DNA of 64,000 nt from Kordia zhangzhouensis. GTDB lineage: Bacteria > Bacteroidota > Bacteroidia > Flavobacteriales > Flavobacteriaceae. The stretch spans positions 1 to 64,000 of the forward strand of contig NZ_LBMH01000010.1 of the NCBI RefSeq assembly GCF_001005305.1. The letters are read 5' to 3'. Position numbers and translations under genes: made by a program. Positions 27,225 to 36,745 of this stretch are shown piece by piece. The notes below the pieces were generated by a model. The model was not told the DNA's origin, did not search any database, and saw nothing but the letters and a program-made list of their open reading frames with translations. How positions within the stretch are numbered: position 1 is the first letter of the stretch; each line of letters starts with the position of its first letter.

Positions 27225-27336
27225 TCAATAAAAATTTTAGCTAAAATACCATATTTCCGTTTGACACAAATAGAAACCATTTGTTAAATAAATGTAAAAA
27301 CTTTGGAAACTTTTTCTGTTTTTAAAGTTTCCTGCT

Positions 27337-27344
27337 TACTTTTG
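27337..27344 (+). promoter_or_regulatory. -7 element of the efflux operon
   Basis: TACTTTTG matches TAnnTTTG and is 9 nt before the ATG at 27354, implying a very short leader and supporting that start. Confidence 0.45.
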
Positions 27345-27353
27345 TCGCCAATT

Positions 27354-27962
27354 ATGAAAGAAAAGATAAAAGAAACTGCAACCGATATGTTCTTAAACTT
27401 AGGGTTTAAGAGTGTAACTATGGATGATATTGCCAATGAAATGGGGATTTCAAAAAAAACTATTTACACGCATTTTAATAATAAAACCGATTTGATCAAT
27501 GAAGTTACGGGCTCCCTTTTTTGCGTAATTAGTGAAGGTATTGATTTGATATGTGCAGCTGAAAAAAACTCAATTGAAGAACTGTATGAAATCAAACGCT
27601 TTGTAATGGAACATTTGAAGGATGAAAAATCTTCACCTCAATATCAATTGCAAAAATACTATCCAAAAATTTACGCAACACTTAAAAAGAAACAGTTTGA
27701 CGTCATGCAAGACTGCGTAAAAGATAATTTGACACGAGGAGTAAATTCTGGAATGTACCGTAAAAATATTGATGTAGAGTTTGTATCGCGTATTTATTTT
27801 AATGGTGTAACCGGAATTAAAGATCATTCATTATTCCCTTCCAAACTTTTTCCGATGCATGTATTAATGGATTATTTTTTAGAATATCACTTACGTGGAA
27901 TTTGCACGCCAAAAGGACTTGAAACATTACAACAATTTATAACAACTAATCAATCAATATAA
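27354..27962 (+). CDS. TetR-family regulator of the efflux operon
   Basis: I start at 27354 (202 residues), directly after the promoter element; an upstream TTG would only add a hydrophobic stretch that includes the promoter. The N-terminal helix-turn-helix (about 20-45) shows VTMDDIANEMGISKKTIYTHF, the TetR signature. The C-terminal ~140 residues are the variable ligand-binding and dimerisation part. It is 1 nt upstream of the TolC-like gene, so it is the first gene of the efflux operon and probably represses it, with a pump substrate as inducer. Confidence 0.93.
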   Translation: MKEKIKETATDMFLNLGFKSVTMDDIANEMGISKKTIYTHFNNKTDLINEVTGSLFCVISEGIDLICAAEKNSIEELYEIKRFVMEHLKDEKSSPQYQLQKYYPKIYATLKKKQFDVMQDCVKDNLTRGVNSGMYRKNIDVEFVSRIYFNGVTGIKDHSLFPSKLFPMHVLMDYFLEYHLRGICTPKGLETLQQFITTNQSI

Positions 27963-27963
27963 T

Positions 27964-29394
27964 ATGAAAAACAAACTAATATTTATTTTTAGTTTCTGTT
28001 TTCTACAATTGGGACTTTCCCAAAATCCAGAAGATAAAATACCTAAAAACTTTTCCCTAGAAGAAGCTATTGCATTTGCTTTAGAAAATAACAGAACTGC
28101 CAAAAATGCGGCTCGTGACATTAAAGCTGCCGAAAAACAAAAATGGGAAACTACCGCTACAGGTTTGCCACAAATTAATGCGCAAATCGATTATCAAAAC
28201 TTTATAAAACAACCTGTTTCATTACTGCCAGCAAGTGCATTTGACCCATATAATCAAATACGACAGTTGGACGATTTTTATGACTTGAGTAGTTTGCCTG
28301 TTATTGATCAAATTCCTGCTGCGCCAAGACCTGACGAATTTATACCTGTAGTTTTTGGAACTAAACAATCTGTAAATGCCAATGCTACACTTACACAACT
28401 CATCTTTGATGGATCATATTTGGTAGGTTTACAATCAGCGAAAGTATTTTTAGAAATTTCTAAAAATGCCAAAGAAAAAACCGACTTACAAGTACGTCAA
28501 TCTGTAATCAATGCGTATGGGAATGTCCTTTTATCTGAAGAAAGTGTTACTATTTTGGAACGTAATAAAGCTACTTTAGAAAAGAACTTGTTTGAAACAA
28601 AAAAAATCTTCGAAAACGGATTGACAGAAGAAGAAGATGTTGAGCAATTAGAGATTACTTTAGCAAGTGTAGAAAGCAATCTTAGAAACGTAGAAAGACT
28701 TCGCGATTTGTCTTATAAAATGCTCAATATTGCTATGGGAATAGACTTGAATCATGATACAAAATTGACAGATTCATTACAGGAGTTGACCATGCAAAAT
28801 ATGGCTCCTTCTATTTTATTGGTTGAAGATGATGTAACACAAACGGTAGATTACAAGATTGCAGCTAATGACAAACACTCAAAAGAATTGTTATTAAAAT
28901 TAGAAAAAAGTAAAGCCTTACCTACGCTTTCAGGGTTTTTGACTGGTGGTTATAATGGTAACGCAAATTCGTTTGACTTTTTTAACAAAGAACAACGTTG
29001 GTTTGGTACTGCTGCTTTTGGTTTTAACCTTAGCATTCCTATTTTCAGTTCATTAAAAAGAAGTGCTGCCACACAACGAGCACAAATAAATCTTGAAAAA
29101 GCTGAAGATGGATTGGTAGAAGTTGAGCAACAGCTTAAATTACAAATTGATGCGGCTAAAAGCGACTATCAGTTAGCTATTGAAGAATATGAAACCGCAA
29201 AAAAGAATTTACACCTCTCTGAACGTATTGAAAAGAAAAATCAAGTAAAATTCTTTGAAGGCGTTGGTTCTAGTTTTGAGTTGCGCCAAGCACAAACCCA
29301 ATTATACGCCGCTCAACAAGAGTATTTACAAACCATGCTTGATGTAATTAATAAAAAAGCGGCTTTAGAAACCATATTGAGTCAAACAAACTAA
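27964..29394 (+). CDS. TolC-family outer-membrane efflux channel
   Basis: A 476-residue protein with signal peptide (about 1-19, LGLSQ) and the repeated coiled-coil organisation of TolC-like proteins. Long amphipathic helices such as EEDVEQLEITLASVESNLRN in the first half have a counterpart in the second (LEKAEDGLVEVEQQLKLQ). It forms the trimeric outer-membrane duct of a tripartite pump with the adaptor and RND transporter encoded downstream. It follows the TetR gene by 1 nt. Confidence 0.94.
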   Translation: MKNKLIFIFSFCFLQLGLSQNPEDKIPKNFSLEEAIAFALENNRTAKNAARDIKAAEKQKWETTATGLPQINAQIDYQNFIKQPVSLLPASAFDPYNQIRQLDDFYDLSSLPVIDQIPAAPRPDEFIPVVFGTKQSVNANATLTQLIFDGSYLVGLQSAKVFLEISKNAKEKTDLQVRQSVINAYGNVLLSEESVTILERNKATLEKNLFETKKIFENGLTEEEDVEQLEITLASVESNLRNVERLRDLSYKMLNIAMGIDLNHDTKLTDSLQELTMQNMAPSILLVEDDVTQTVDYKIAANDKHSKELLLKLEKSKALPTLSGFLTGGYNGNANSFDFFNKEQRWFGTAAFGFNLSIPIFSSLKRSAATQRAQINLEKAEDGLVEVEQQLKLQIDAAKSDYQLAIEEYETAKKNLHLSERIEKKNQVKFFEGVGSSFELRQAQTQLYAAQQEYLQTMLDVINKKAALETILSQTN

Positions 29395-29453
29395 TTACTC
29401 CAAAACGAATTGTATAAAAACATACTAACAACGAATCAGAAAAATTAATTCTA

Positions 29454-30617
29454 ATGAAAAAAATATATATCCTGCTCCTTCCTTTCATCCTATTGATGGC
29501 TTCTTGTGGAAACGATGCCAAAAAAAATGTGGATACACTTATCGCTGACCAAAATGTAAAAGCGATGAAGGAAAAAAGAGAAATTCTCAAGAAAGAAAAA
29601 ACAACTCTTGAGGAAGACATAAAAAAACTATCAGAAGCAATTGAAAAAATTAATCCAACAAAGAAAAAAACATTAGTCACCGTTTTTACTGCCAAAGACA
29701 CTATTTTTAATCATTACTTGGAGCTTCAAGGAAATGTAGACACGAAGAAAAATATTGTCATCACTCCAGAAATGAACGGAATTTTACAGCAAGTGTATGT
29801 AAAAGAAGGGCAACGTGTTTCACAAGGGCAAATACTAGCAAAAGTAGATGATGGTGGCATGAGCCAACAACTATCTCAATTGCAAATTCAAGCCGATTTG
29901 GCCAAAACTACTTATGAGCGTCAAAAAAGATTATGGGATCAAAAAATTGGTTCGGAAATTCAGTTTTTACAAGCAAAATCTGCGTATGAAGCTCAACAAA
30001 AAGCTGTTGATCAAATAAAAGTACAAATTGGAAAAACTTCTATCAGAGCACCTTTTTCAGGAATCATTGATGATGTTATTACTGAACAAGGTTCGGTTGT
30101 AAGTGCGGGAATGTCTCCTGTTATTCGTATCGTAAATTTAAACGATATGTATATCGAAGCTGTCATTCCAGAAAAATATCTTACCAGTGTCACCAAAGGA
30201 AAAAATGTTGAAGTTTACTTCCCAATATTAGGAGAAACAATCAATGCTAAAATTCGTCAAGCTGCAGACTTTATTGATCCAAACAATAGAACATTTAAAG
30301 TAGAGGTTGCTGTGCCTAATAAAGATGGTAATATTAAGCCCAACTTGACTGCAAAATTGAGAATTAACGATTATACCAATCCTAAAGCTTTTCTTATTCC
30401 TCAAAGTATTATCTCAGAAAATGCAGATGGAGAACAATATGTATATGTCATTGATTCTTCAAAAGAAGGTATTAAAAGAGCAAAAAAAGCCATTATATCA
30501 ACCGGAAAAACACAAGGAGATTATATTGAAGTAATCGATGGATTGAATGATGGTGACCAAGTTATTAAAGCAGGTGCTCGTAGTGTAAACGATGGTCAAG
30601 AAGTAACAGTTAAATAA
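29454..30617 (+). CDS. Periplasmic adaptor (membrane fusion) lipoprotein of the RND pump
   Basis: The protein has 387 residues and a lipobox at Cys18 (LMASCGND). A coiled-coil stretch lies at about 35-65, then a biotinyl-lipoyl-like domain split around a helical hairpin (GILQQVYVKEGQRVSQGQILAKVDD before it, IRAPFSGIIDDVITEQGSVV after it). Beta-barrel and membrane-proximal domains complete the chain. It bridges the inner-membrane RND transporter and the TolC-like channel. It is 59 bp after the channel gene and 15 bp before the transporter gene. Confidence 0.95.
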   Translation: MKKIYILLLPFILLMASCGNDAKKNVDTLIADQNVKAMKEKREILKKEKTTLEEDIKKLSEAIEKINPTKKKTLVTVFTAKDTIFNHYLELQGNVDTKKNIVITPEMNGILQQVYVKEGQRVSQGQILAKVDDGGMSQQLSQLQIQADLAKTTYERQKRLWDQKIGSEIQFLQAKSAYEAQQKAVDQIKVQIGKTSIRAPFSGIIDDVITEQGSVVSAGMSPVIRIVNLNDMYIEAVIPEKYLTSVTKGKNVEVYFPILGETINAKIRQAADFIDPNNRTFKVEVAVPNKDGNIKPNLTAKLRINDYTNPKAFLIPQSIISENADGEQYVYVIDSSKEGIKRAKKAIISTGKTQGDYIEVIDGLNDGDQVIKAGARSVNDGQEVTVK

Positions 30618-30632
30618 TAATCTATCAACCCT

Positions 30633-33600
30633 ATGTCTGATAAAAAAATAAACAAGGAGTTCCGACTTTCCTCTTGGGCAATTGACAACCCTACCATTAT
30701 CTATATCATCATGGGATTGCTTCTCGTGCTTGGGCTCACCGCTTATTTTAGCATGCCAAGAGAAAATTTCCCTGAAATTAAAGAAACAAAAATCTACATC
30801 AGTACTGTTTACAGAGGAAATACTGCTGAAGATATTGAAAAGTTAATTGTAGATCCTCTAGAAGACCGCATTAAGAACGTAAGTAATGTAGTAGAAGTAA
30901 CTTCTACTTCACAAGAAGATTATGGAATTATTGTCGTTGAATTTGACGAGAATATTACTGTAGAAGCTGCTAAACAAAAAATAAAAGATGAAGTTGATGC
31001 TGAAAAAGGTGGTGAAGATTGGCCTACATTCAATGGAGCTAAAGTAGAACCTAATGTATTTGATCTTAATATTTCTGAAGAAGCTCCTATTTTGAACATC
31101 AATATTTCAGGAGATTATCCTGTAGAAAAATTGAAAGAATATGCAGAGTTCCTTGAAGATGAAATAGAAGATCTTGAGCAAATCAAACAAGTTGACATTC
31201 GCGGTGCGCAAGAAAAAGAAGTTGAAGTAGCTGTTGACATTTATAAAATGATGGCTGCTAAAGTTAGCTTTGACGATGTAAGAAATGCTATTGCTAATGG
31301 AAACATGACAATGTCTGCCGGAAACTTAATCACTTCTGGACAAAGACGTACAATCCGAATTTTAGGCGAAATCAAAAACCCGAAAGAGTTAAATGATTTT
31401 GTCGTAAAGTCACTCAATGGCCCTGTATATCTCCGTGATATTGCAACCGTTAGTTTTAAAGAAGAAGACAAAACAACATATGCGCGCGAATTTGGCAATA
31501 GTGTAGTAATGCTTGATGTAAAAAAACGTGCTGGTAAAAATATGGTCGCTGCCGCAGAACAAATCAATGTTATAATTAATGATTTTAAAGCCAATCATGA
31601 AGACTTGAAAGTTTCTATAACCAATGATCAATCTGAAAAAACCATCAACCAAGTAAACGATTTGGTTAATAATATCATTTTCGGAATCATACTTGTGGTA
31701 TTTGTTTTAATGTTCTTTTTAGGGTTTAGAAATGCTCTCTTTGTCGGATTAGCAATTCCAATGTCTATGTTCATGTCGTTCATGATATTAGATGCTTTGG
31801 GATATACCATGAATACCATGATTCTATTTGCCCTTATTATGGGACTTGGAATGTTAGTTGACAACGGAATCGTAGTAGTAGAAAACGTATATCGTTTAAT
31901 GGACGAAGAAGGAATGTCACGTATTCAAGCAGCAAAAAAAGGGATTGGAGAAATTGCCTTTCCAATTATCATATCAACAGCCACAACAGTAGCAGCTTTT
32001 GTTCCTCTTGGAATGTGGCCAGGTGTTATGGGGCAATTTATGATTTATTTCCCTATTACACTATCCGTTGTATTAGGCTCTTCCCTATTTGTAGCCATAT
32101 TCATCAATTCAATGATGGTATCTCAATTTATGGAAGTTGGTGAGCGCGAATTAAAGGTTCGACAGTTGTTACTGGTAAGTGCTGCTCTCGTTTTCTTAGC
32201 AATCATTTGCTATTTCATAGGCGGAAATGCAACTGGCTTAGGTACACTTTTCATTTTTATTTCCCTAATGTTTTGGATATATAAATATGTACTAAAACCT
32301 ATGGCTCGTTATTTCCAAAAAAGAATCCTTTCTGCTTTGGAAAGATCATACGAACGTTTTCTACGATACGCTCTAAGCGGTAGAAGACCCTATGCATTTA
32401 CAATTGGAACATTTGCGCTGTTAATCATTGCTTTTTCACTATTTGGAAAATCCATTGGTGACAAACGAACTAAAGTTGAGTTTTTCCCTGATAACAAGCC
32501 AAATCAAATCATTGTTTATATAGAATATCCTCAAGGAACAGCGATTGAAAAAACTAATGAGATTACTAAGGACATTGAGCAACGCGTTTATGCGGTTCTT
32601 AATGATGAAGAATATATGGAAGGTAGCCGTAATTTCTTAGTAGAATCTGCAGTTTCTCAAGTAGGTGAAGGAGCAGGAAACCCTCAAACAGATGGAGGTT
32701 CTGCTGCTGAAATGCCACACAAAGGAAAAATCACCGCGTCCATGCGCGAATATAAATTCCGCAATGGAAAAGATAGTGAAGTATTACGTCAAAAAGTAAC
32801 AGAAGCCTTGAAAGGAATCTATCCAGGAGTTGCTATTTCTGTTGAAAAAGATGCTGTTGGTCCTCCAGTAGGATATCCAATCAACATTGAACTAGAAGGA
32901 AATGATTATTCTGAATTGATTACTCAAGCCGGAAAACTACGTGATTTAATCAATTCAAAAAATATTGAAGGAATTGAAGAGTTAAAAATCGATGTGAACA
33001 AAGGAAAGCCTGCAATGCAAGTTGTGGTTGATAGAGAGAAAGCCGGAGAGCTAGGCGTTTCTGCTGGGCAAGTCGGACAACAACTTCGATTTTCTTTATT
33101 TGGTGTAAAAGCTGCTGTTTACAAAGAAAATGGAGAAGATTATGATATTTATGTTCGTTTCAATGAAGAAAACCGTTATAACAAAAGCTCTCTATTTAAC
33201 CAAAAATTGATTTTTAGGAATCAAATGGGGCAGTTGAAAGAAATTCCTGTTTCTGCAGTAACCAAGCAACGAAACACATCTGGGTTTAGCGCAATTAAAC
33301 ATAATGACTACAAACGTGTTGTAACTGTTTATTCTGGGTTAGCACCTGGACACACAGATGCTGCGGCAATTGTAGACCAGATTAAAGCCGAAATTGGAGA
33401 CGAATTCAAACCGAAAGGAATCAAAATTGATTATACAGGACAGATTGAAGAACAAAAAAAGCAAATGATATTCTTAATGGGTGCGTTTTTTGCTGGTTTA
33501 GGACTAATCATGTTAATTTTAATTTTCCAATTCAGCTCAATTTCAAAACCTACAATCATTATGATTGCAATCTTTTTAAGCTTGATTGGTGTATTTGGCG

Positions 33601-34163
33601 GATTACTCATTACCGGGGCTGCATTCGTAATTATGATGACAATGATGGGAATCATTTCTCTAGCAGGAATTGTTGTAAATAACGGTGTGGTATTACTCGA
33701 TTACACGCAATTATTAATTGACAGAAAGAAGCATGAGTTAAAATTAGATAAAGACACCTACTTACCTATACCTCATGTATTTGAAGCAGTAGTAAAAGCT
33801 GGAAAAGCGCGTTTGCGTCCGGTATTATTAACAGCTATTACCACAGTTTTAGGTTTAATACCTCTAGCAATTGGTTTTAATATTGACTTTTTCTCTTTGT
33901 TTAGTGATTTTGACCCTAAAATTTATTTAGGTGGTGACAATGTAATTTTCTGGGGACCACTAGCATGGACCGTTATTTATGGACTAATTATAGCTACATT
34001 CCTTACATTAATTATAGTTCCAGTACTCTTCTATTTAATTACAAAGTTCAAGTTTTGGGCATTTAAAAGTAAGCGTCCTGTAGAATATGATAAAATGATT
34101 GATAATGATACTGATGACGATCAAAATCTTAATGAAATAGATGTGCCTATAGAAACTGTATAA
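30633..34163 (+). CDS. RND-family efflux transporter
   Basis: An 1176-residue AcrB-type inner-membrane transporter with two large periplasmic domains. The first membrane helix is near 20-40 and the helix 2-6 block at about 340-500. In helix 4 the proton-relay segment reads GMLVDNGIVVVENV, so one of the paired aspartates of AcrB is replaced by Asn, a variant found in other Bacteroidota RND pumps. An extra hydrophobic region lies at about 510-560 before the second repeat. Substrate is unknown; the TetR regulator suggests small toxic molecules. The operon ends at a strong terminator. Confidence 0.95.
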   Translation: MSDKKINKEFRLSSWAIDNPTIIYIIMGLLLVLGLTAYFSMPRENFPEIKETKIYISTVYRGNTAEDIEKLIVDPLEDRIKNVSNVVEVTSTSQEDYGIIVVEFDENITVEAAKQKIKDEVDAEKGGEDWPTFNGAKVEPNVFDLNISEEAPILNINISGDYPVEKLKEYAEFLEDEIEDLEQIKQVDIRGAQEKEVEVAVDIYKMMAAKVSFDDVRNAIANGNMTMSAGNLITSGQRRTIRILGEIKNPKELNDFVVKSLNGPVYLRDIATVSFKEEDKTTYAREFGNSVVMLDVKKRAGKNMVAAAEQINVIINDFKANHEDLKVSITNDQSEKTINQVNDLVNNIIFGIILVVFVLMFFLGFRNALFVGLAIPMSMFMSFMILDALGYTMNTMILFALIMGLGMLVDNGIVVVENVYRLMDEEGMSRIQAAKKGIGEIAFPIIISTATTVAAFVPLGMWPGVMGQFMIYFPITLSVVLGSSLFVAIFINSMMVSQFMEVGERELKVRQLLLVSAALVFLAIICYFIGGNATGLGTLFIFISLMFWIYKYVLKPMARYFQKRILSALERSYERFLRYALSGRRPYAFTIGTFALLIIAFSLFGKSIGDKRTKVEFFPDNKPNQIIVYIEYPQGTAIEKTNEITKDIEQRVYAVLNDEEYMEGSRNFLVESAVSQVGEGAGNPQTDGGSAAEMPHKGKITASMREYKFRNGKDSEVLRQKVTEALKGIYPGVAISVEKDAVGPPVGYPINIELEGNDYSELITQAGKLRDLINSKNIEGIEELKIDVNKGKPAMQVVVDREKAGELGVSAGQVGQQLRFSLFGVKAAVYKENGEDYDIYVRFNEENRYNKSSLFNQKLIFRNQMGQLKEIPVSAVTKQRNTSGFSAIKHNDYKRVVTVYSGLAPGHTDAAAIVDQIKAEIGDEFKPKGIKIDYTGQIEEQKKQMIFLMGAFFAGLGLIMLILIFQFSSISKPTIIMIAIFLSLIGVFGGLLITGAAFVIMMTMMGIISLAGIVVNNGVVLLDYTQLLIDRKKHELKLDKDTYLPIPHVFEAVVKAGKARLRPVLLTAITTVLGLIPLAIGFNIDFFSLFSDFDPKIYLGGDNVIFWGPLAWTVIYGLIIATFLTLIIVPVLFYLITKFKFWAFKSKRPVEYDKMIDNDTDDDQNLNEIDVPIETV

Positions 34164-34165
34164 AC

Positions 34166-34200
34166 AAAAAAAACCGAAAGCAATGCTTTCGGTTTTTTTT
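34166..34200. terminator. Strong terminator after the RND operon
   Basis: A perfect 9-bp stem (ACCGAAAGC with GCTTTCGGT) with a 3-nt loop is flanked by A and T runs, so it can act in both directions, also for the convergent gene ending at 34213. Confidence 0.9.
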
Positions 34201-34212
34201 GTCTTGTTTTAT

Positions 34213-34572
34213 TTACTTGTTACTTACAACAGTGCTAGTTCGCTTCCATTGATTAACATCTTTAATTTTACTATCTGAATAATCAACTTCGCTTAGTAAA
34301 TTTGATTCCCAGAAAAACCACTTTCCTACTTTCTTTCCATTTTCATAATTTCCAACGGCAATCTTTTTTCCATTTTCATCAAAAGACTTCCATTCTCCTT
34401 GTAGTTTTCCTTTTAAAGTAAAAAAACCTGTTTGCGCTACTTCTCCATTTTCATGATAATAAGTGGCTTCAATTAAATCTCCGTTTTTTTCTAAAGTAGG
34501 TTTTTGTGTATTTTGTGCGAAAGCAATTGTTCCTGAAAAGAACAAAACTGCCATAATGAATAACTTTTTCAT
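34213..34572 (-). CDS. Secreted MORN-variant repeat protein
   Basis: A 119-residue protein with signal peptide (about 1-19, GTIAFAQ). Three MORN-like repeats follow with the pattern YYHENGEVAQTGFF, GEWKSFDENGKKIAVGNY and GKWFFW. Proteins with these repeats are often labelled YwqK-type antitoxins, but no toxin gene is adjacent and the signal peptide argues for an envelope role. The actual function is unknown. Confidence 0.8.
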   Translation of the reverse strand: MKKLFIMAVLFFSGTIAFAQNTQKPTLEKNGDLIEATYYHENGEVAQTGFFTLKGKLQGEWKSFDENGKKIAVGNYENGKKVGKWFFWESNLLSEVDYSDSKIKDVNQWKRTSTVVSNK

Positions 34573-34886
34573 ACTATATATTTTTTATGATTTGAGAATC
34601 TAATTAATATTTATATTACAAACTTAACTTTTTTTTTACTTTTGAGCAACAATTACGTAACATTAAATTAACATTGGAAGTTCAAATTACTAATAATCAA
34701 GTATTTATACGTTTATTTTTTAGTAACATTAGCATACAAATTGATAAAAAAGAAGGTTTTCATATAAAAAATGGTTCTTAAATAGAACTAATTGAAAAAT
34801 ATACATTCAAAAAAAAGCTGTAGATATCACAGTGTTTATTCATAAAATAATTCTGTTTGCAACACAGTTCATCCGTTAAAAACTTG
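34573..34886. other. Non-coding AT-rich spacer upstream of aspS
   Basis: No open frame of note was found on either strand. A plus-strand TACTTTTG near 34640 matches a -7 element but no gene follows it closely. A short inverted repeat (GTTCT-5 nt-AGAAC) occurs near 34772-34786. Confidence 0.5.
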
Positions 34887-34894
34887 TAAATTTG
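34887..34894 (+). promoter_or_regulatory. -7 element for aspS
   Basis: TAAATTTG matches TAnnTTTG, 21 nt before the ATG at 34916. Confidence 0.5.
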
Positions 34895-34915
34895 CGCTTT
34901 TAAAATCGCATACAC

Positions 34916-36664
34916 ATGTACAGATCACATAGTTGTGGTGAACTAAGAGCATCACACGTTTCACAGGAAGTTACTTTAGCAGGTTGGGTTCAAAAATCAA
35001 GAGATAAAGGATTTATGATTTGGGTAGATCTTCGCGATCGCTACGGAATCACTCAATTGATTTTTGATGAAGAACGCACGCCAGCTGATGTTTTTGAAAA
35101 AGCAAAAACACTCGGAAGAGAATTTGTGATTCAAGTTACAGGTCAAGTCATTGAACGTGAAGCAAAAAATACGAAAATCCCAACAGGAGACATTGAGATT
35201 CTTGTAAAGAAACTAACAATTTTAAACGCTTCTTTATTGCCTCCTTTTACGATTGAAGACGATACTGATGGTGGTGAAGATATTCGCATGAAATACCGTT
35301 ATTTGGATATTCGACGCAATCCTGTAAAAAATAGCTTAATGTTTCGCCATAAAGTAACTATGGAAGTCCGAAATTATCTATCTAAACAAGATTTTATAGA
35401 GGTAGAAACTCCATATTTAATCAAATCAACACCTGAGGGTGCTCGTGACTTTGTAGTGCCTTCTCGTATGAATGAAGGTGAGTTTTACGCATTACCGCAA
35501 TCGCCACAAACTTTCAAGCAATTACTAATGGTTGGTGGAATGGATAAATATTTTCAGATTGTAAAATGTTTTCGTGATGAAGATTTGCGTGCCGATAGAC
35601 AACCTGAATTTACGCAGATTGATTGCGAAATGGCATTTGTTGAACAAGAAGACATTTTAACTGTTTTTGAAGGATTGACACGTCACTTATTAAAAGAAAT
35701 TAAAGGAATAGATATTGAAAAATTTCCACGAATGTCGTTTGATGAAGCCATGAAAAAATATGGAAACGACAAACCTGACATTCGCTTCGGAATGGAGTTT
35801 GGTGAATTAAATGAGGTAGCACAACATAAAGACTTTTCAGTATTTAACTCTGCCGAGTTGGTTGTTGGAATTGCTATACCAGACGCTGCAAGTTACACGC
35901 GAAAAGAAATCGATAAATTGATTGATTGGGTAAAACGTCCACAAATTGGTGCATTGGGAATGGTGTATGTAAAATGTAACGAAGATGGAACCTATAAATC
36001 ATCTGTAGATAAATTTTACGACCAAGATGATTTGGCAAAATGGGCAGAAAAAACAGGTGCAAAATCAGGTGATTTAATATGTGTATTATCTGGAAAAACA
36101 AACAAAGTGCGTGCGCAACTAAGTGCTTTACGTATGGAAATGGCAGAACGTTTAGGGCTGCGAAATCCAGAAGAGTTCGCTCCACTATGGGTGGTTGACT
36201 TTCCGCTATTAGAACTAGATGAAGAAACAGGACACTATCATGCTATGCATCACCCTTTTACTTCGCCAAAACCAGGACAATTGGAATTACTTGACAGCAA
36301 ACCTGGTGAAGTTAAAGCAAATGCATATGACCTTGTTTTAAACGGAAACGAAATCGGTGGTGGATCTATCCGTATTCACGATAAAAAAGTGCAAGCAACT
36401 ATGTTCAAACATTTGGGATTTACAGATGAAGAAGCAAAAGCACAGTTTGGTTTCCTAATGGACGCTTTCCAATATGGAGCACCTCCTCACGGTGGACTAG
36501 CTTTCGGATTGGATCGACTCGTTGCCATTTTGGGCGGACAAGAAACAATCCGCGACTTTATTGCATTCCCGAAAAACAACTCTGGTCGTGATGTGATGAT
36601 TGATGCGCCTGCTCCAATTGATTCAGAACAATTAAAAGAACTAAACATAAAACTAGATATATAG
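34916..36664 (+). CDS. aspS: Aspartyl-tRNA synthetase
   Basis: A 582-residue class II synthetase of bacterial type. The N-terminal OB-fold anticodon-binding domain (about 1-105) has [19 protein letters not shown]. Class II motif 2 is in [20 protein letters not shown] (about 219-238). A GAD insertion domain lies at about 285-420, and motif 3 [15 protein letters not shown] is near 525. It attaches aspartate to tRNA-Asp; a non-discriminating type that also charges tRNA-Asn cannot be excluded. It is a single gene with its own promoter and terminator. Confidence 0.97.
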   Translation: MYRSHSCGELRASHVSQEVTLAGWVQKSRDKGFMIWVDLRDRYGITQLIFDEERTPADVFEKAKTLGREFVIQVTGQVIEREAKNTKIPTGDIEILVKKLTILNASLLPPFTIEDDTDGGEDIRMKYRYLDIRRNPVKNSLMFRHKVTMEVRNYLSKQDFIEVETPYLIKSTPEGARDFVVPSRMNEGEFYALPQSPQTFKQLLMVGGMDKYFQIVKCFRDEDLRADRQPEFTQIDCEMAFVEQEDILTVFEGLTRHLLKEIKGIDIEKFPRMSFDEAMKKYGNDKPDIRFGMEFGELNEVAQHKDFSVFNSAELVVGIAIPDAASYTRKEIDKLIDWVKRPQIGALGMVYVKCNEDGTYKSSVDKFYDQDDLAKWAEKTGAKSGDLICVLSGKTNKVRAQLSALRMEMAERLGLRNPEEFAPLWVVDFPLLELDEETGHYHAMHHPFTSPKPGQLELLDSKPGEVKANAYDLVLNGNEIGGGSIRIHDKKVQATMFKHLGFTDEEAKAQFGFLMDAFQYGAPPHGGLAFGLDRLVAILGGQETIRDFIAFPKNNSGRDVMIDAPAPIDSEQLKELNIKLDI

Positions 36665-36685
36665 TTCAAACTTTTTTTAAAATCT

Positions 36686-36708
36686 AAACCCTGCAAATTG
36701 CAGGGTTT
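36686..36708 (+). terminator. Terminator after aspS
   Basis: A 9-bp stem (AAACCCTGC with GCAGGGTTT) and a 5-nt loop are followed by a T-rich tract, 21 bp past the stop codon. Confidence 0.88.
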
Positions 36709-36745
36709 TTTGTGTTTTACATTTACTTTGGATTACGTACTTTAG

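Noticed and set aside
34213-34572. MORN-repeat protein as a YwqK-type antitoxin
   Set aside because: No toxin gene is adjacent and the protein has a signal peptide, so the antitoxin label is not supported.
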